This document shows positions 18,232 to 25,151 of a stretch of 64,000 bases of DNA, piece by piece. The DNA comes from Saprospiraceae bacterium (GTDB taxonomy: Bacteria; Bacteroidota; Bacteroidia; Chitinophagales; Saprospiraceae). The stretch lies in NCBI GenBank assembly GCA_016715965.1, contig JADJXG010000001.1, positions 1,183,501 through 1,247,500 of the forward strand. Direction: 5' to 3'. The notes below the pieces were generated by a model, which had not been told where the DNA came from, ran no database searches, and was given only the letters and a program-made list of their open reading frames with translations. Position numbers and translations under genes: made by a program. The first letter of the stretch is position 1, and every line of letters begins with the position of its first letter.

Positions 18232-20805
18232 TTATAAAATTATCTTCGTAGTATAGCTACTGGTCTTTTCTCTACTTTGCACTTCCAATATATAAACACC
18301 TTTAGGAACATCTACAGTATTCAATTCATTGGAATTAACTTTATAGATTATCCTACCTAGCATATCAATGAGAATAATAGAAGAAATTGTTCCATCCTTA
18401 TCTTCTACTACCACTTTTTCAGGCATATAGCTTATGGCATACTTCTGAGTAGAATCAATTATATCTTTACTTTTAGTGATTGGAAGGGGACAATGATCTT
18501 CCAATAGATCCAAAGTTATATCCTCTCTATCCAATAATTGTACCGCCCTGAGTACAGGAGATCCATAAGTATCATAACATAAATAAGCGATGTCCAGAAC
18601 TTCTGCATAATCTGATGAACTTAATACAAAGTCTGCATCCAACATTTTACTTATAATCCTTTGATTGATCCATTGCTCATACTCATCAAATGTTTCGGTA
18701 GTAGAAATTAATTGGTTATAATCCAATGCCTCATTTAACTTATGTTCTCTGTAATTTTCCAGACTATCTGAATGATAAGTGATATTTAACAATATAGAAT
18801 CATACTCATTTGCAAAAATTAACTTTTGGGTTTCAAGGTCTTGGTTCGGACCAGCTTGAAGTTGTTCATTGATATCTGCTATTAATTCGTGGAGAACTAC
18901 TAGTTGATCATATAAGCTGTCCAAAAAATATTCAAAAGAAGGATGATTCTTAGATTCATAAATCAATTGGTCTCGCTTAGAAATGTACTCTACGTTGGTT
19001 TCAAGTTTTGAATTATAATAATCTTCAACTTCAGGGTCAGATAATAAATCTGGATTTGCATCTATTTTACTCCAAGTCGCTATGGTCTGCAACCAGTTAT
19101 TTAATTCGGTTGACTGATATTGACCTCCAATTTCCAATACATCGATGTCAGTCAATTCTTCTGCCAAAGCAGGAACAATGGATCGTGGACAAGATCTTAC
19201 GTTCTGATTTTCAGAAAAAAACCAGCCACTTGTAGGTATTCTTGTCGCTGGCAGGTGGGATGAATTAATAGAGGGATTTACATAAAAAAGCGATTTATCT
19301 GGATCACCAATGCATTCAGCACTTGTAGTATTGTTATTCTCCCAAATATTTCCTAAATGATACTGTCTGCCAATATCAGATTTATCAATTAACAATCCTC
19401 TGTTAGTCCAGTTTTTAAACGTGTTAATCCCCATTTGAGCAGCATTATTCCCTACTCTAAAGTTTAACCCAATTCGACCATTTGAAATAGTGTTTTGACC
19501 ATTGAAGACGTTATTGCACAATTTATTATTAAATCCCTGATTTATTCTAAGAGCATATTCAAAATCTGAATTATCTCCTGTAAATGTATTATCATGGATG
19601 TCATTTCCACCTTTATTTAAAAGCAGATCAGTACTATATCCTTCAAATTTATTGTCAATAATAAAGTTTCGAGGTTCTTGTGACCTATTAATACATAGAC
19701 TATTGCATTTAAATTCATTTTTGTCAAGCAATGACAGTCTCATGGTACCGAATGCAAAAAAACCGGTTCCGCTCTTGTTTCTTTCGACAATATTTTTTAC
19801 TAATTTGGTATTGGATATATCTACTGAAACAAAGTCACTTTGGTTAACAAGATTCTGAGTATAATCAATTGTATTTATATACTTATTTTCATTTAGAGCT
19901 ATTTCAGAATGAAAAATAGCCCTAACCCCAAAACGACAATCATTAAAATGACTTTTTGAAATCTTAAGCGTATGTTTAAGTACTTCAGCGCCATACAAAC
20001 ATCTATTAAATGAATACTGTGATGGATCATCTATAACCCCTTCATAAAATATTGACCCATTTACATCTTCACCTGAAGCTGTCCTGAAACCATTTCTACA
20101 ATCTTCAAAAATGGACCTATTGACAAAAAGAATACTCTTATTGGTATAAATGCCATATCTGCAAAATGAAAATAAATTATTATTGAATGAGTAATAACCA
20201 ATACCTAAGCTTTGACAATTGTAAGCTTCAATCCCTTTTTCCAAATTTTGAAAATAATTTTCTGCAATAAAGCATCGATGCATGCTATTGGAATTAACAT
20301 TCATTAAGCTTATTCCAGTGATTGTACCTAATGACCCCGTGCTAATAAAATGATTTCCTTGAACTGTAAGATGAAAAGGATTTGTAGACATCAAGGCAGT
20401 TGTGAAGTTGCTAAAGTAATTGTTCTTTAATGAAACAAAATTATTGGACCCTGCGAATATTCCGTTCCATGACCCACACCTTAATTCAGAATCGCTTATT
20501 GTTAATCCTACTGAAGAATTAACAATAATACTTGCCCCAGATCCAAAACTAAAAAAACAACATCTAAAGGTAGTGCTTTGATCGATGATTAGTTCACCTA
20601 AAACTTTTATCGTCTTTCCTTGATAAAAAGTTCCTGAAGAACTAATTTGGTGTCCATCTTGAAAAGTAAAGTCGAATGTCGTGAGGGAGCAAGAATAAGA
20701 AGAAGTGTTGCATGGATTTTGGTTGCCCGGATTATTATCGGCTCCCTCAAATCCGGTCTGTCCATTTAAATTAAAGGAATTGAAACAACACATTAAGAAA
20801 ATCAT
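18232..20805 (-). CDS. Secreted parallel beta-helix T9SS protein with repeat-tuned N-terminus
   Basis: The frame from 20805 gives 857 residues. The first half repeats short N-rich turns (NNYFSNFT, GNHFIST, ENYFQN, NNLFSF, KNEFKC), the signature of right-handed parallel beta-helices that often bind or cleave polysaccharides. A helical segment (about 560-740) follows, then a T9SS-type tail (VDVPKGVYILEV..., TTKIIL). As annotated, the signal peptide (MIFLMCCFNSFNLNGQ) has no basic residue. The start codon abuts an (AT)10 tract, and an upstream frame from 20894 would fuse with it if one AT unit were lost. The true start is therefore uncertain. Confidence 0.78.
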   Translation of the reverse strand: MIFLMCCFNSFNLNGQTGFEGADNNPGNQNPCNTSSYSCSLTTFDFTFQDGHQISSSGTFYQGKTIKVLGELIIDQSTTFRCCFFSFGSGASIIVNSSVGLTISDSELRCGSWNGIFAGSNNFVSLKNNYFSNFTTALMSTNPFHLTVQGNHFISTGSLGTITGISLMNVNSNSMHRCFIAENYFQNLEKGIEAYNCQSLGIGYYSFNNNLFSFCRYGIYTNKSILFVNRSIFEDCRNGFRTASGEDVNGSIFYEGVIDDPSQYSFNRCLYGAEVLKHTLKISKSHFNDCRFGVRAIFHSEIALNENKYINTIDYTQNLVNQSDFVSVDISNTKLVKNIVERNKSGTGFFAFGTMRLSLLDKNEFKCNSLCINRSQEPRNFIIDNKFEGYSTDLLLNKGGNDIHDNTFTGDNSDFEYALRINQGFNNKLCNNVFNGQNTISNGRIGLNFRVGNNAAQMGINTFKNWTNRGLLIDKSDIGRQYHLGNIWENNNTTSAECIGDPDKSLFYVNPSINSSHLPATRIPTSGWFFSENQNVRSCPRSIVPALAEELTDIDVLEIGGQYQSTELNNWLQTIATWSKIDANPDLLSDPEVEDYYNSKLETNVEYISKRDQLIYESKNHPSFEYFLDSLYDQLVVLHELIADINEQLQAGPNQDLETQKLIFANEYDSILLNITYHSDSLENYREHKLNEALDYNQLISTTETFDEYEQWINQRIISKMLDADFVLSSSDYAEVLDIAYLCYDTYGSPVLRAVQLLDREDITLDLLEDHCPLPITKSKDIIDSTQKYAISYMPEKVVVEDKDGTISSIILIDMLGRIIYKVNSNELNTVDVPKGVYILEVQSREKTSSYTTKIIL

Positions 20806-20823
20806 ATATATATATATATATAT
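20804..20823. repeat. (AT)10 microsatellite overlapping a start codon
   Basis: Ten uninterrupted AT units, flanked to make the perfect palindrome TCAT...ATGA. The T9SS gene's ATG (20805-20803, minus strand) is its last unit. Upstream ATGs at 20894 and 20885 open a frame that runs into the tract and, with ten units, stops at TGA overlapping that ATG. With nine units the frame continues into the T9SS gene. Confidence 0.9.
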
Positions 20824-20997
20824 GATAACCTGTTACTTAGAGAATTAATTCTAAGCCGTCCGGGGAAAGAAATTTTTGAAAACATATTCTTCATTTTTGT
20901 TGGTTACAACTTAATTGAGGTAGCAAAAGATCCGTAAAAAAAGCAATGGATTTATAAAAATCGAATGGGAATGATACTTCTCAGAATTTTGAAAATC

Positions 20998-21018
20998 CAA
21001 AAGTACAAGTCAAAGATA
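20998..21018 (-). promoter_or_regulatory. Tandem -7 elements upstream of the beta-helix T9SS gene
   Basis: On the minus strand TATCTTTG (21018-21011) and TACTTTTG (21005-20998) both match TAnnTTTG. They lie about 105-125 bases before the upstream ATG at 20894, so a transcript from either would include it. Confidence 0.4.
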
Positions 21019-21021
21019 ACA

Positions 21022-21142
21022 TCATTTTGTCAATTTTGCAACCAATGAGTACACATATTTATTATCATCATGTGCTAGTAATAAATTAGGATTGCCTAAA
21101 GTTATATTTTGAATATTATTGCCACTCAATTTATTCAGGCTT
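21022..21142 (-). pseudogene. Possible 3' fragment of an unidentified gene
   Basis: On the minus strand an open frame encodes NNIQNITLGNPNLLLAHDDN and ends YSLVAKLTK before a stop. This reads like a real protein C-terminus. Its upstream part is replaced at 21142 by the GH20-tail repeat, and beyond that point the frame runs antisense through repeat sequence. I take it as a truncated gene end left at a recombination junction. Chance coding is possible. Confidence 0.3.
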
Positions 21143-21396
21143 ATGATTCCTGGATTTATGCGCCCGAAGAAATCCTTGTTTACAGTTCTCAGGATGGTAA
21201 GCAATACGATCAGATCCAATAAGTGCAAGTCCCTTTAAGTCCTAAAAAAATCATCCTTCAGGAGATTGCATTAAAACAAAAAACTAAATCCAGATACCTC
21301 AGGATTGTTGCCAAAAATGCAGGACGCATCGCTGAAGGTCTTCCCGGTGCAGGACACAAGGCCTGGTTGTTTGTGGGGGAGATTAGGGTGGAGTGA
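21143..21396 (+). pseudogene. Duplicated GH20 3' end, copy B (dead fragment)
   Basis: 251 bp match 16282-16532 with a single substitution, A to T at 21220, which turns the Lys codon AAA into TAA in the GH20 frame. The fragment has no start and ends in its own TGA at 21394-21396, directly abutting the stop codon of the HipT-like gene on the other strand. The near identity implies a recent copying event or ongoing gene conversion. Confidence 0.92.
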
Positions 21397-22350
21397 TCAG
21401 GGATTTGGATTGAGTCTCTCAAATCGATCATTTACAAGATTTTTATAGGCGGTTTTCATTTCGTCATTTAAGAAACTGATGTCAATGAAATCAAACCAAC
21501 TTGGTTTAGCCCTTTCCATTTTTTGAAAAATGTTTTGTTGTTGTTTTGATTCCAATCCAAGTGTATTAAATGCCGAAATAAAATCATTGCGGTTGATTTT
21601 TTTCTTTCTACCGTTCAATGTTAATGCCAAATCTTCATCATCGGTCGGATTTACCAATGCAGTTGCTACCAAGTCGTAGGCCGGAGAAAATACCGGACCC
21701 AATCCAGATTGATGAATCAGGGAAAAGTTTTTCAGGTGCATGTCCGCATTACCTGTGAGAAAGGAAAACAAAACCAATTCAAAAAAATTAATTACATCTA
21801 AACCAGGCGTTGCAGAATATTTTAGGATGGTCCTGGCCACTTGTTCATAAGACCCTCGGTACTTGTCTTCAGTGAGTCGTTCGGAAAGCTGACACATATC
21901 TTCCATGTGGAGTTTCTCTTTCTTTACCCTGTCTATGCGTTTTGTGATATAGGCGAGATTACCAGATGCCAATCGGATAAGGCTGTGCGGCACTACTTTG
22001 ATTTTAGCAATGCTTGCCAAATGAATGGTCAGGTCTTCTACTTCGGGTAATTGGTGGTAATGAGGAGATGGTGGTTTTAAAATATAGCCTCCCCGCATGC
22101 CCACTATGGTAAACCTCCTGGCTAGGTTTGGTTGTTCTGCTGAAGCCAGATGAAGGGATAATTTTGCTTGCACTCCGGTAACAGCGGTTTGAGACTGGAT
22201 AACTTGAGCTGCCAATTCATTGATATTATTTTCTGAAAAAGGGAGAACCGGAGGAAGCTGTATTCCAAATATCTTTTTGCTACAAGTGGAATGAAAATCA
22301 ATTTCGTTTCCATTAAGGGATTTATAACAGTATAGACATTGTTTGTTCAT
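21397..22350 (-). CDS. HipT-like serine/threonine kinase toxin (HipA C-terminal family)
   Basis: The protein has 317 residues. The HipA kinase core is complete: Gly-rich loop TGVQAKLS (58-65), Lys92 in YILKPP, YITKRIDR (134-141), ED at 150-151, catalytic Asp203 with HLKN in GNADMHLKNFS, and metal-binding Asp226 in SPAYDLV. The N-terminal subdomain of ordinary HipA is missing and is encoded separately by the next gene, as in HipBST systems, where HipT phosphorylates tryptophanyl-tRNA synthetase in E. coli. Residues 5-23 add a CxxC...HxxC motif. Where E. coli HipT has the Ser-Ile-Ser autophosphorylation motif, this protein reads Ala-Val-Thr. The start overlaps the HipS-like stop by four bases. 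Confidence 0.88.
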   Translation of the reverse strand: MNKQCLYCYKSLNGNEIDFHSTCSKKIFGIQLPPVLPFSENNINELAAQVIQSQTAVTGVQAKLSLHLASAEQPNLARRFTIVGMRGGYILKPPSPHYHQLPEVEDLTIHLASIAKIKVVPHSLIRLASGNLAYITKRIDRVKKEKLHMEDMCQLSERLTEDKYRGSYEQVARTILKYSATPGLDVINFFELVLFSFLTGNADMHLKNFSLIHQSGLGPVFSPAYDLVATALVNPTDDEDLALTLNGRKKKINRNDFISAFNTLGLESKQQQNIFQKMERAKPSWFDFIDISFLNDEMKTAYKNLVNDRFERLNPNP

Positions 22351-22676
22351 ACTTCATTTTCTTCTAATGGATGAACAGCTACTGCACCAATGCAATCTTT
22401 ACAACAGGCCAGCAACAAGCCCATCCTATCTCTGGAATTGAGTTTCCAATTCTTTTCGGCAATGTCCAACAACAATCCTTCAGGAATTAATCCGTCAAAA
22501 AACGAAAACAACACTTTACTTGTAAATTCCTTCTCCTGAAGAGGTAAAGTGAGGCTAATTGGCATAGGATCCTTTGTCCGAAGGTAGGCAGCTGCATATT
22601 GAAAATGATATCCATTTTCATCTTCTTTCAACCAACCTGCTAAATCATTGTGCATTTTTATTTCAGCCCTTCTCAT
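22347..22676 (-). CDS. HipS-like protein (stand-alone HipA N-terminal subdomain)
   Basis: The protein has 109 residues and corresponds to subdomain 1 of HipA, with the signature SFFDGLIPEGLLLD (58-71) and NWKLNSRDRMGLL. In HipBST of E. coli O127 the stand-alone HipS is the direct antitoxin of HipT, which fits here. A Trp of E. coli HipS reported to enter the HipT active site would fall near Leu68 (PEG-L), if my alignment from memory is right. It lies between HipB-like (1-bp gap) and HipT-like (4-bp overlap) genes, a tightly coupled three-gene operon. Confidence 0.85.
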   Translation of the reverse strand: MRRAEIKMHNDLAGWLKEDENGYHFQYAAAYLRTKDPMPISLTLPLQEKEFTSKVLFSFFDGLIPEGLLLDIAEKNWKLNSRDRMGLLLACCKDCIGAVAVHPLEENEV

Positions 22677-22677
22677 A

Positions 22678-22899
22678 TTATGATGACTGGATGTTTGTGG
22701 TGGGTTGTTCGGATTTAATCGGTCCCATTTTGTACCCGAAAAGCTTAAGTACCTGATTCACTTTATCAAGCCTTAAGGTTTCTTTTCCTTGTTCTAATTC
22801 TCTAACAAATCGCAAGCCTACACCTGCCTTTTCAGCCAAAACAGGCTGCGTGAGACCGGATGTATTTCTCATTTGTTTTACAAAAGAAGATAGATTCAT
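22678..22899 (-). CDS. HipB-like XRE-family repressor
   Basis: The protein has 73 residues from the ATG at 22899; an upstream TTG at 22920 is rejected because it lies inside the first operator and the -7 box. It has a helix-turn-helix of the Cro/C1 type (LTQPVLAEKAGVGLRFVREL, about residues 16-35) followed by the HipB-type strand LKLFGYKMG. It should dimerise, bind the palindromes upstream and repress the operon. The short disordered tail (EQPTTNIQSS) resembles that of E. coli HipB. It is the first gene of the hipB-hipS-hipT order. Confidence 0.88.
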   Translation of the reverse strand: MNLSSFVKQMRNTSGLTQPVLAEKAGVGLRFVRELEQGKETLRLDKVNQVLKLFGYKMGPIKSEQPTTNIQSS

Positions 22900-22901
22900 T
22901 T

Positions 22902-23040
22902 TATACCTTTTAGGGTACAAATATACTTATTTTTTTAAATTTTATACCACATAGGGTATAAATTTGTTTATTTTTATTGTTTTGTACCCTATCGGGTATA
23001 TTTTTGGACTTTTAGTTATAATTATACCTGTTGGGGTATA
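22902..23040 (-). promoter_or_regulatory. Four phased operators of the HipBST-like operon
   Basis: Four 18-bp palindromes of the form TATACC-N6-GGTATA lie at 22902-22919, 22943-22960, 22983-23000 and 23023-23040. The middle two or outer two are perfect or near perfect (the first ends GGTACA, the third begins TGTACC). Start-to-start distances are 41, 40 and 40 bp, close to four helical turns, so all four face nearly the same side of the DNA. E. coli HipB binds TATCC-N8-GGATA, which is similar in style. The first covers the predicted transcription start and the second the -33 region, so autorepression is expected. Confidence 0.88.
22918..22925 (-). promoter_or_regulatory. Promoter -7 element of the HipBST-like operon
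   Basis: On the minus strand TATATTTG matches TAnnTTTG and lies 18 bases before the hipB-like ATG at 22899. It touches the first operator, which would block RNA polymerase when bound. Confidence 0.55.
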
Positions 23041-23103
23041 AATTTACCAAAAAGTTACCTTTACCTATGAACTAAAGCGGAATTATTTTACTTCATTAAC
23101 CCC

Positions 23104-23178
23104 AGTGCGGGCCACAAGGCCTGGCTGTTTGTGGGTGAGATCAGAGTGAAATATGCATTGAATAGGAAACGAACTTAG
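23104..23178 (+). pseudogene. Third, diverged GH20-type C-terminal fragment (copy C)
   Basis: The frame reads SAGHKAWLFVGEIRVK, then ALNRKRT and a stop. It matches the GH20 terminus (GAGHKAWLFVGEIRVE) in protein but differs at many bases, so it derives from a different paralogue rather than from copy A. No upstream part survives. It lies 63 bases past the last operator of the HipBST-like operon, so the operon sits between two GH20-tail fragments. Confidence 0.75.
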
Positions 23179-23275
23179 AAGATGCTTCTTCGAAAGGTGA
23201 AAGCCTCAATTAAAATTTGAATTCAGGATTTAATACAATTCTTAGCTGGTTAATAATAAATATTTAGTTTAAAAT

Positions 23276-23379
23276 TTACTCTCCAATCACTCGGATCTTT
23301 TCTTCCCAGACCCCCTGCTCTGATTGAATCTTAAGGATATAAACTCCCTCGGTCAGATTGGGTGGAAGCGAATAAATAT
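23276..23379 (-). pseudogene. Remnant of a T9SS type A sorting tail
   Basis: On the minus strand the frame reads LPPNLTEGVYILKIQSEQG and continues VWEEKIRVIGE to a stop at 23276. This is the last third of a T9SS tail. Upstream it meets a TGA within about ten codons and no larger gene precedes it. It is a leftover of a lost secreted-protein gene at the edge of the accessory region. Confidence 0.7.
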
Positions 23380-23466
23380 ATCATATTCTCTGATCTAAAT
23401 TCGAACATAAAAATTTAGCCATTTATGATAGAACCAGCCCTTCAGTAAGACTGCATTTATGTTTGG

Positions 23467-25023
23467 CTACACCAACTCCTTCCTCAATCTTGCTACAGGA
23501 ATGTTGAGTTGCTCGCGATACTTGGCGATGGTGCGGCGTGCGATGTTGTATCCTTTTCTGAGCAACATTTCTTTGAGCTTTTCGTCGCTCAGGGGTTTGC
23601 GCTTGCTTTCTTTCTGGATGAGTTCTGAGAGAATTTTTTTGACCTCAATGGTAGAGACCTCGTCTCCTTCCTCATTTTGCAATGACTCCGAGAAAAAATC
23701 TTTTAATCTTTTGGTTCCGAATTCAGTCTGCACAAACTTGCTGTTGGCAACCCGCGATACGGTGGATATGTCCAGACTGGTAATGTCTGCGATGTCCTTG
23801 AGGATCATCGGTCTTAGTTTTTTCTGATCCCCTGTCAAAAAATATTCTTTCTGGAATTGCATGATGGCGTACATGGTCCTGAACAAGGTGTCCTGTCTCT
23901 GACGAATGGCGTCGATAAACCACTTGGCACCTTCGATCTTCTGTTTGATAAACATGACCGCTTCCTTCTCTTTTTTTCCATTGTTGCCGGCTTTCTTTTG
24001 GTCATTGTAGTCGCGCAGCATGTCAAGGTAGTGGTCGTTGATCTTAAGGTCCGGGGCATTCTTGGAATTGACCAGTAAATCCAGTTCACCGTCTCGGTTT
24101 TGTACGGTAAAATCAGGAACGATGTAATGACCCATCACAGAATTAACGGACAAAGGATCGACGTATCCGGACGATGGTTTTGGATTGAGTTTTAATATTT
24201 CATCAAGGGCGGCTTTCAACTGTGTTTCAGTCAAATTGAGTGAACGCTGCAGGCGTGTGTAGTGCTTTTTGGTAAACTCCTCAAAATATTTTTCCAGGAT
24301 GGTCTCCGCAAGCTTTAAAATTTTGTTTTTAATTTTTTTGGTTTCCGTTTTGATCTTTGCCCTGATTTGCAAAAGCAGACATTCTTGCAAATCTCTCGCT
24401 CCTACACCCGGAGGATCAAAAGATTGGATCATTTTCAATATCTGGGTGATCTCCGCTTCGTTGGTATCTAAATTTTGTGCAAAAACCAAATCGTCGATAA
24501 TGGCAGAAGGCTCTCTTCTGAGATAGCCATCATCATCAATAGAACCCACAATTTGCAAAGCGATCTTGTATTGGTCCTCCCCTCTTAAAGGCAACAATCC
24601 AATTTGCTTTTCCAAATGATCGTGAAAGGTATTTTCAACCGCATAGGGAGTGCTTTTCTGTTCTTCAATCTCCCCATTGTACTCATCGGTTCTGTACTTA
24701 TAGGAAGCGGTATCGTCTTCTAAGTATTGATTGAGGTATTCATCAAAATCATCTCCGGAAGATTCCAGCATCGGATCTGTCTCTTCAAAATCCTGTTGGT
24801 CAGCGCTGAAGTCATCTGCAGACAATTCTGCATCATTTTCTATTTCAAATTGCTCTGGTTCTTCTCCGGATTCATTGCCCTCTTCCAGGGCAGGATTTTG
24901 CTCCAATTCTTCTTTAATTCTCTGGTCCAATATAGCCGTTGGAATCTGAAGCAGCTTCATCAATTGAATTTGCTGAGGAGATAATTTCTGGAGTAGTTTT
25001 TGACTGAGTTGTTGTCTGATCAT
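23467..25023 (-). CDS. rpoN: RNA polymerase sigma-54 factor
   Basis: The protein has 518 residues. The Gln/Leu-rich region I (residues 5-50, KLLQKLSPQQIQLMKLLQIP) is followed by an acidic region II (50-115), the core-binding region and the DNA-binding domain, ending with the RpoN box ARRTIAKYRE at about 495-504. It directs polymerase to GG(N10)GC promoters and needs AAA+ activators, none of which is in the window. A GH20 and T9SS debris zone lies downstream. The preceding promoter suggests monocistronic expression. Confidence 0.96.
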   Translation of the reverse strand: MIRQQLSQKLLQKLSPQQIQLMKLLQIPTAILDQRIKEELEQNPALEEGNESGEEPEQFEIENDAELSADDFSADQQDFEETDPMLESSGDDFDEYLNQYLEDDTASYKYRTDEYNGEIEEQKSTPYAVENTFHDHLEKQIGLLPLRGEDQYKIALQIVGSIDDDGYLRREPSAIIDDLVFAQNLDTNEAEITQILKMIQSFDPPGVGARDLQECLLLQIRAKIKTETKKIKNKILKLAETILEKYFEEFTKKHYTRLQRSLNLTETQLKAALDEILKLNPKPSSGYVDPLSVNSVMGHYIVPDFTVQNRDGELDLLVNSKNAPDLKINDHYLDMLRDYNDQKKAGNNGKKEKEAVMFIKQKIEGAKWFIDAIRQRQDTLFRTMYAIMQFQKEYFLTGDQKKLRPMILKDIADITSLDISTVSRVANSKFVQTEFGTKRLKDFFSESLQNEEGDEVSTIEVKKILSELIQKESKRKPLSDEKLKEMLLRKGYNIARRTIAKYREQLNIPVARLRKELV

Positions 25024-25094
25024 GATTAAAGCCGATAAGTTAAAACAATCGTTGTAAAATAATGGTTCCGTTAATGTTCATTTCTCCGGAAGGG

Positions 25095-25102
25095 CAAATG
25101 TA
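25095..25102 (-). promoter_or_regulatory. Promoter -7 element for rpoN
   Basis: On the minus strand TACATTTG matches TAnnTTTG. It lies 71 bases before the rpoN ATG at 25023, leaving an ordinary leader. Confidence 0.45.
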
Positions 25103-25151
25103 TAAATTTTTAAACATATTATAATTTTTTTTAATACATTAATTATTTTAT

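Noticed and set aside
21143..21396. Copy B as a functional gene or peptide
   Set aside because: It carries an in-frame stop at 21220 and has no start or upstream domain.
22900..22920. TTG start for the HipB-like protein at 22920
   Set aside because: It lies within the first operator and the -7 box; the ATG at 22899 fits the domain.
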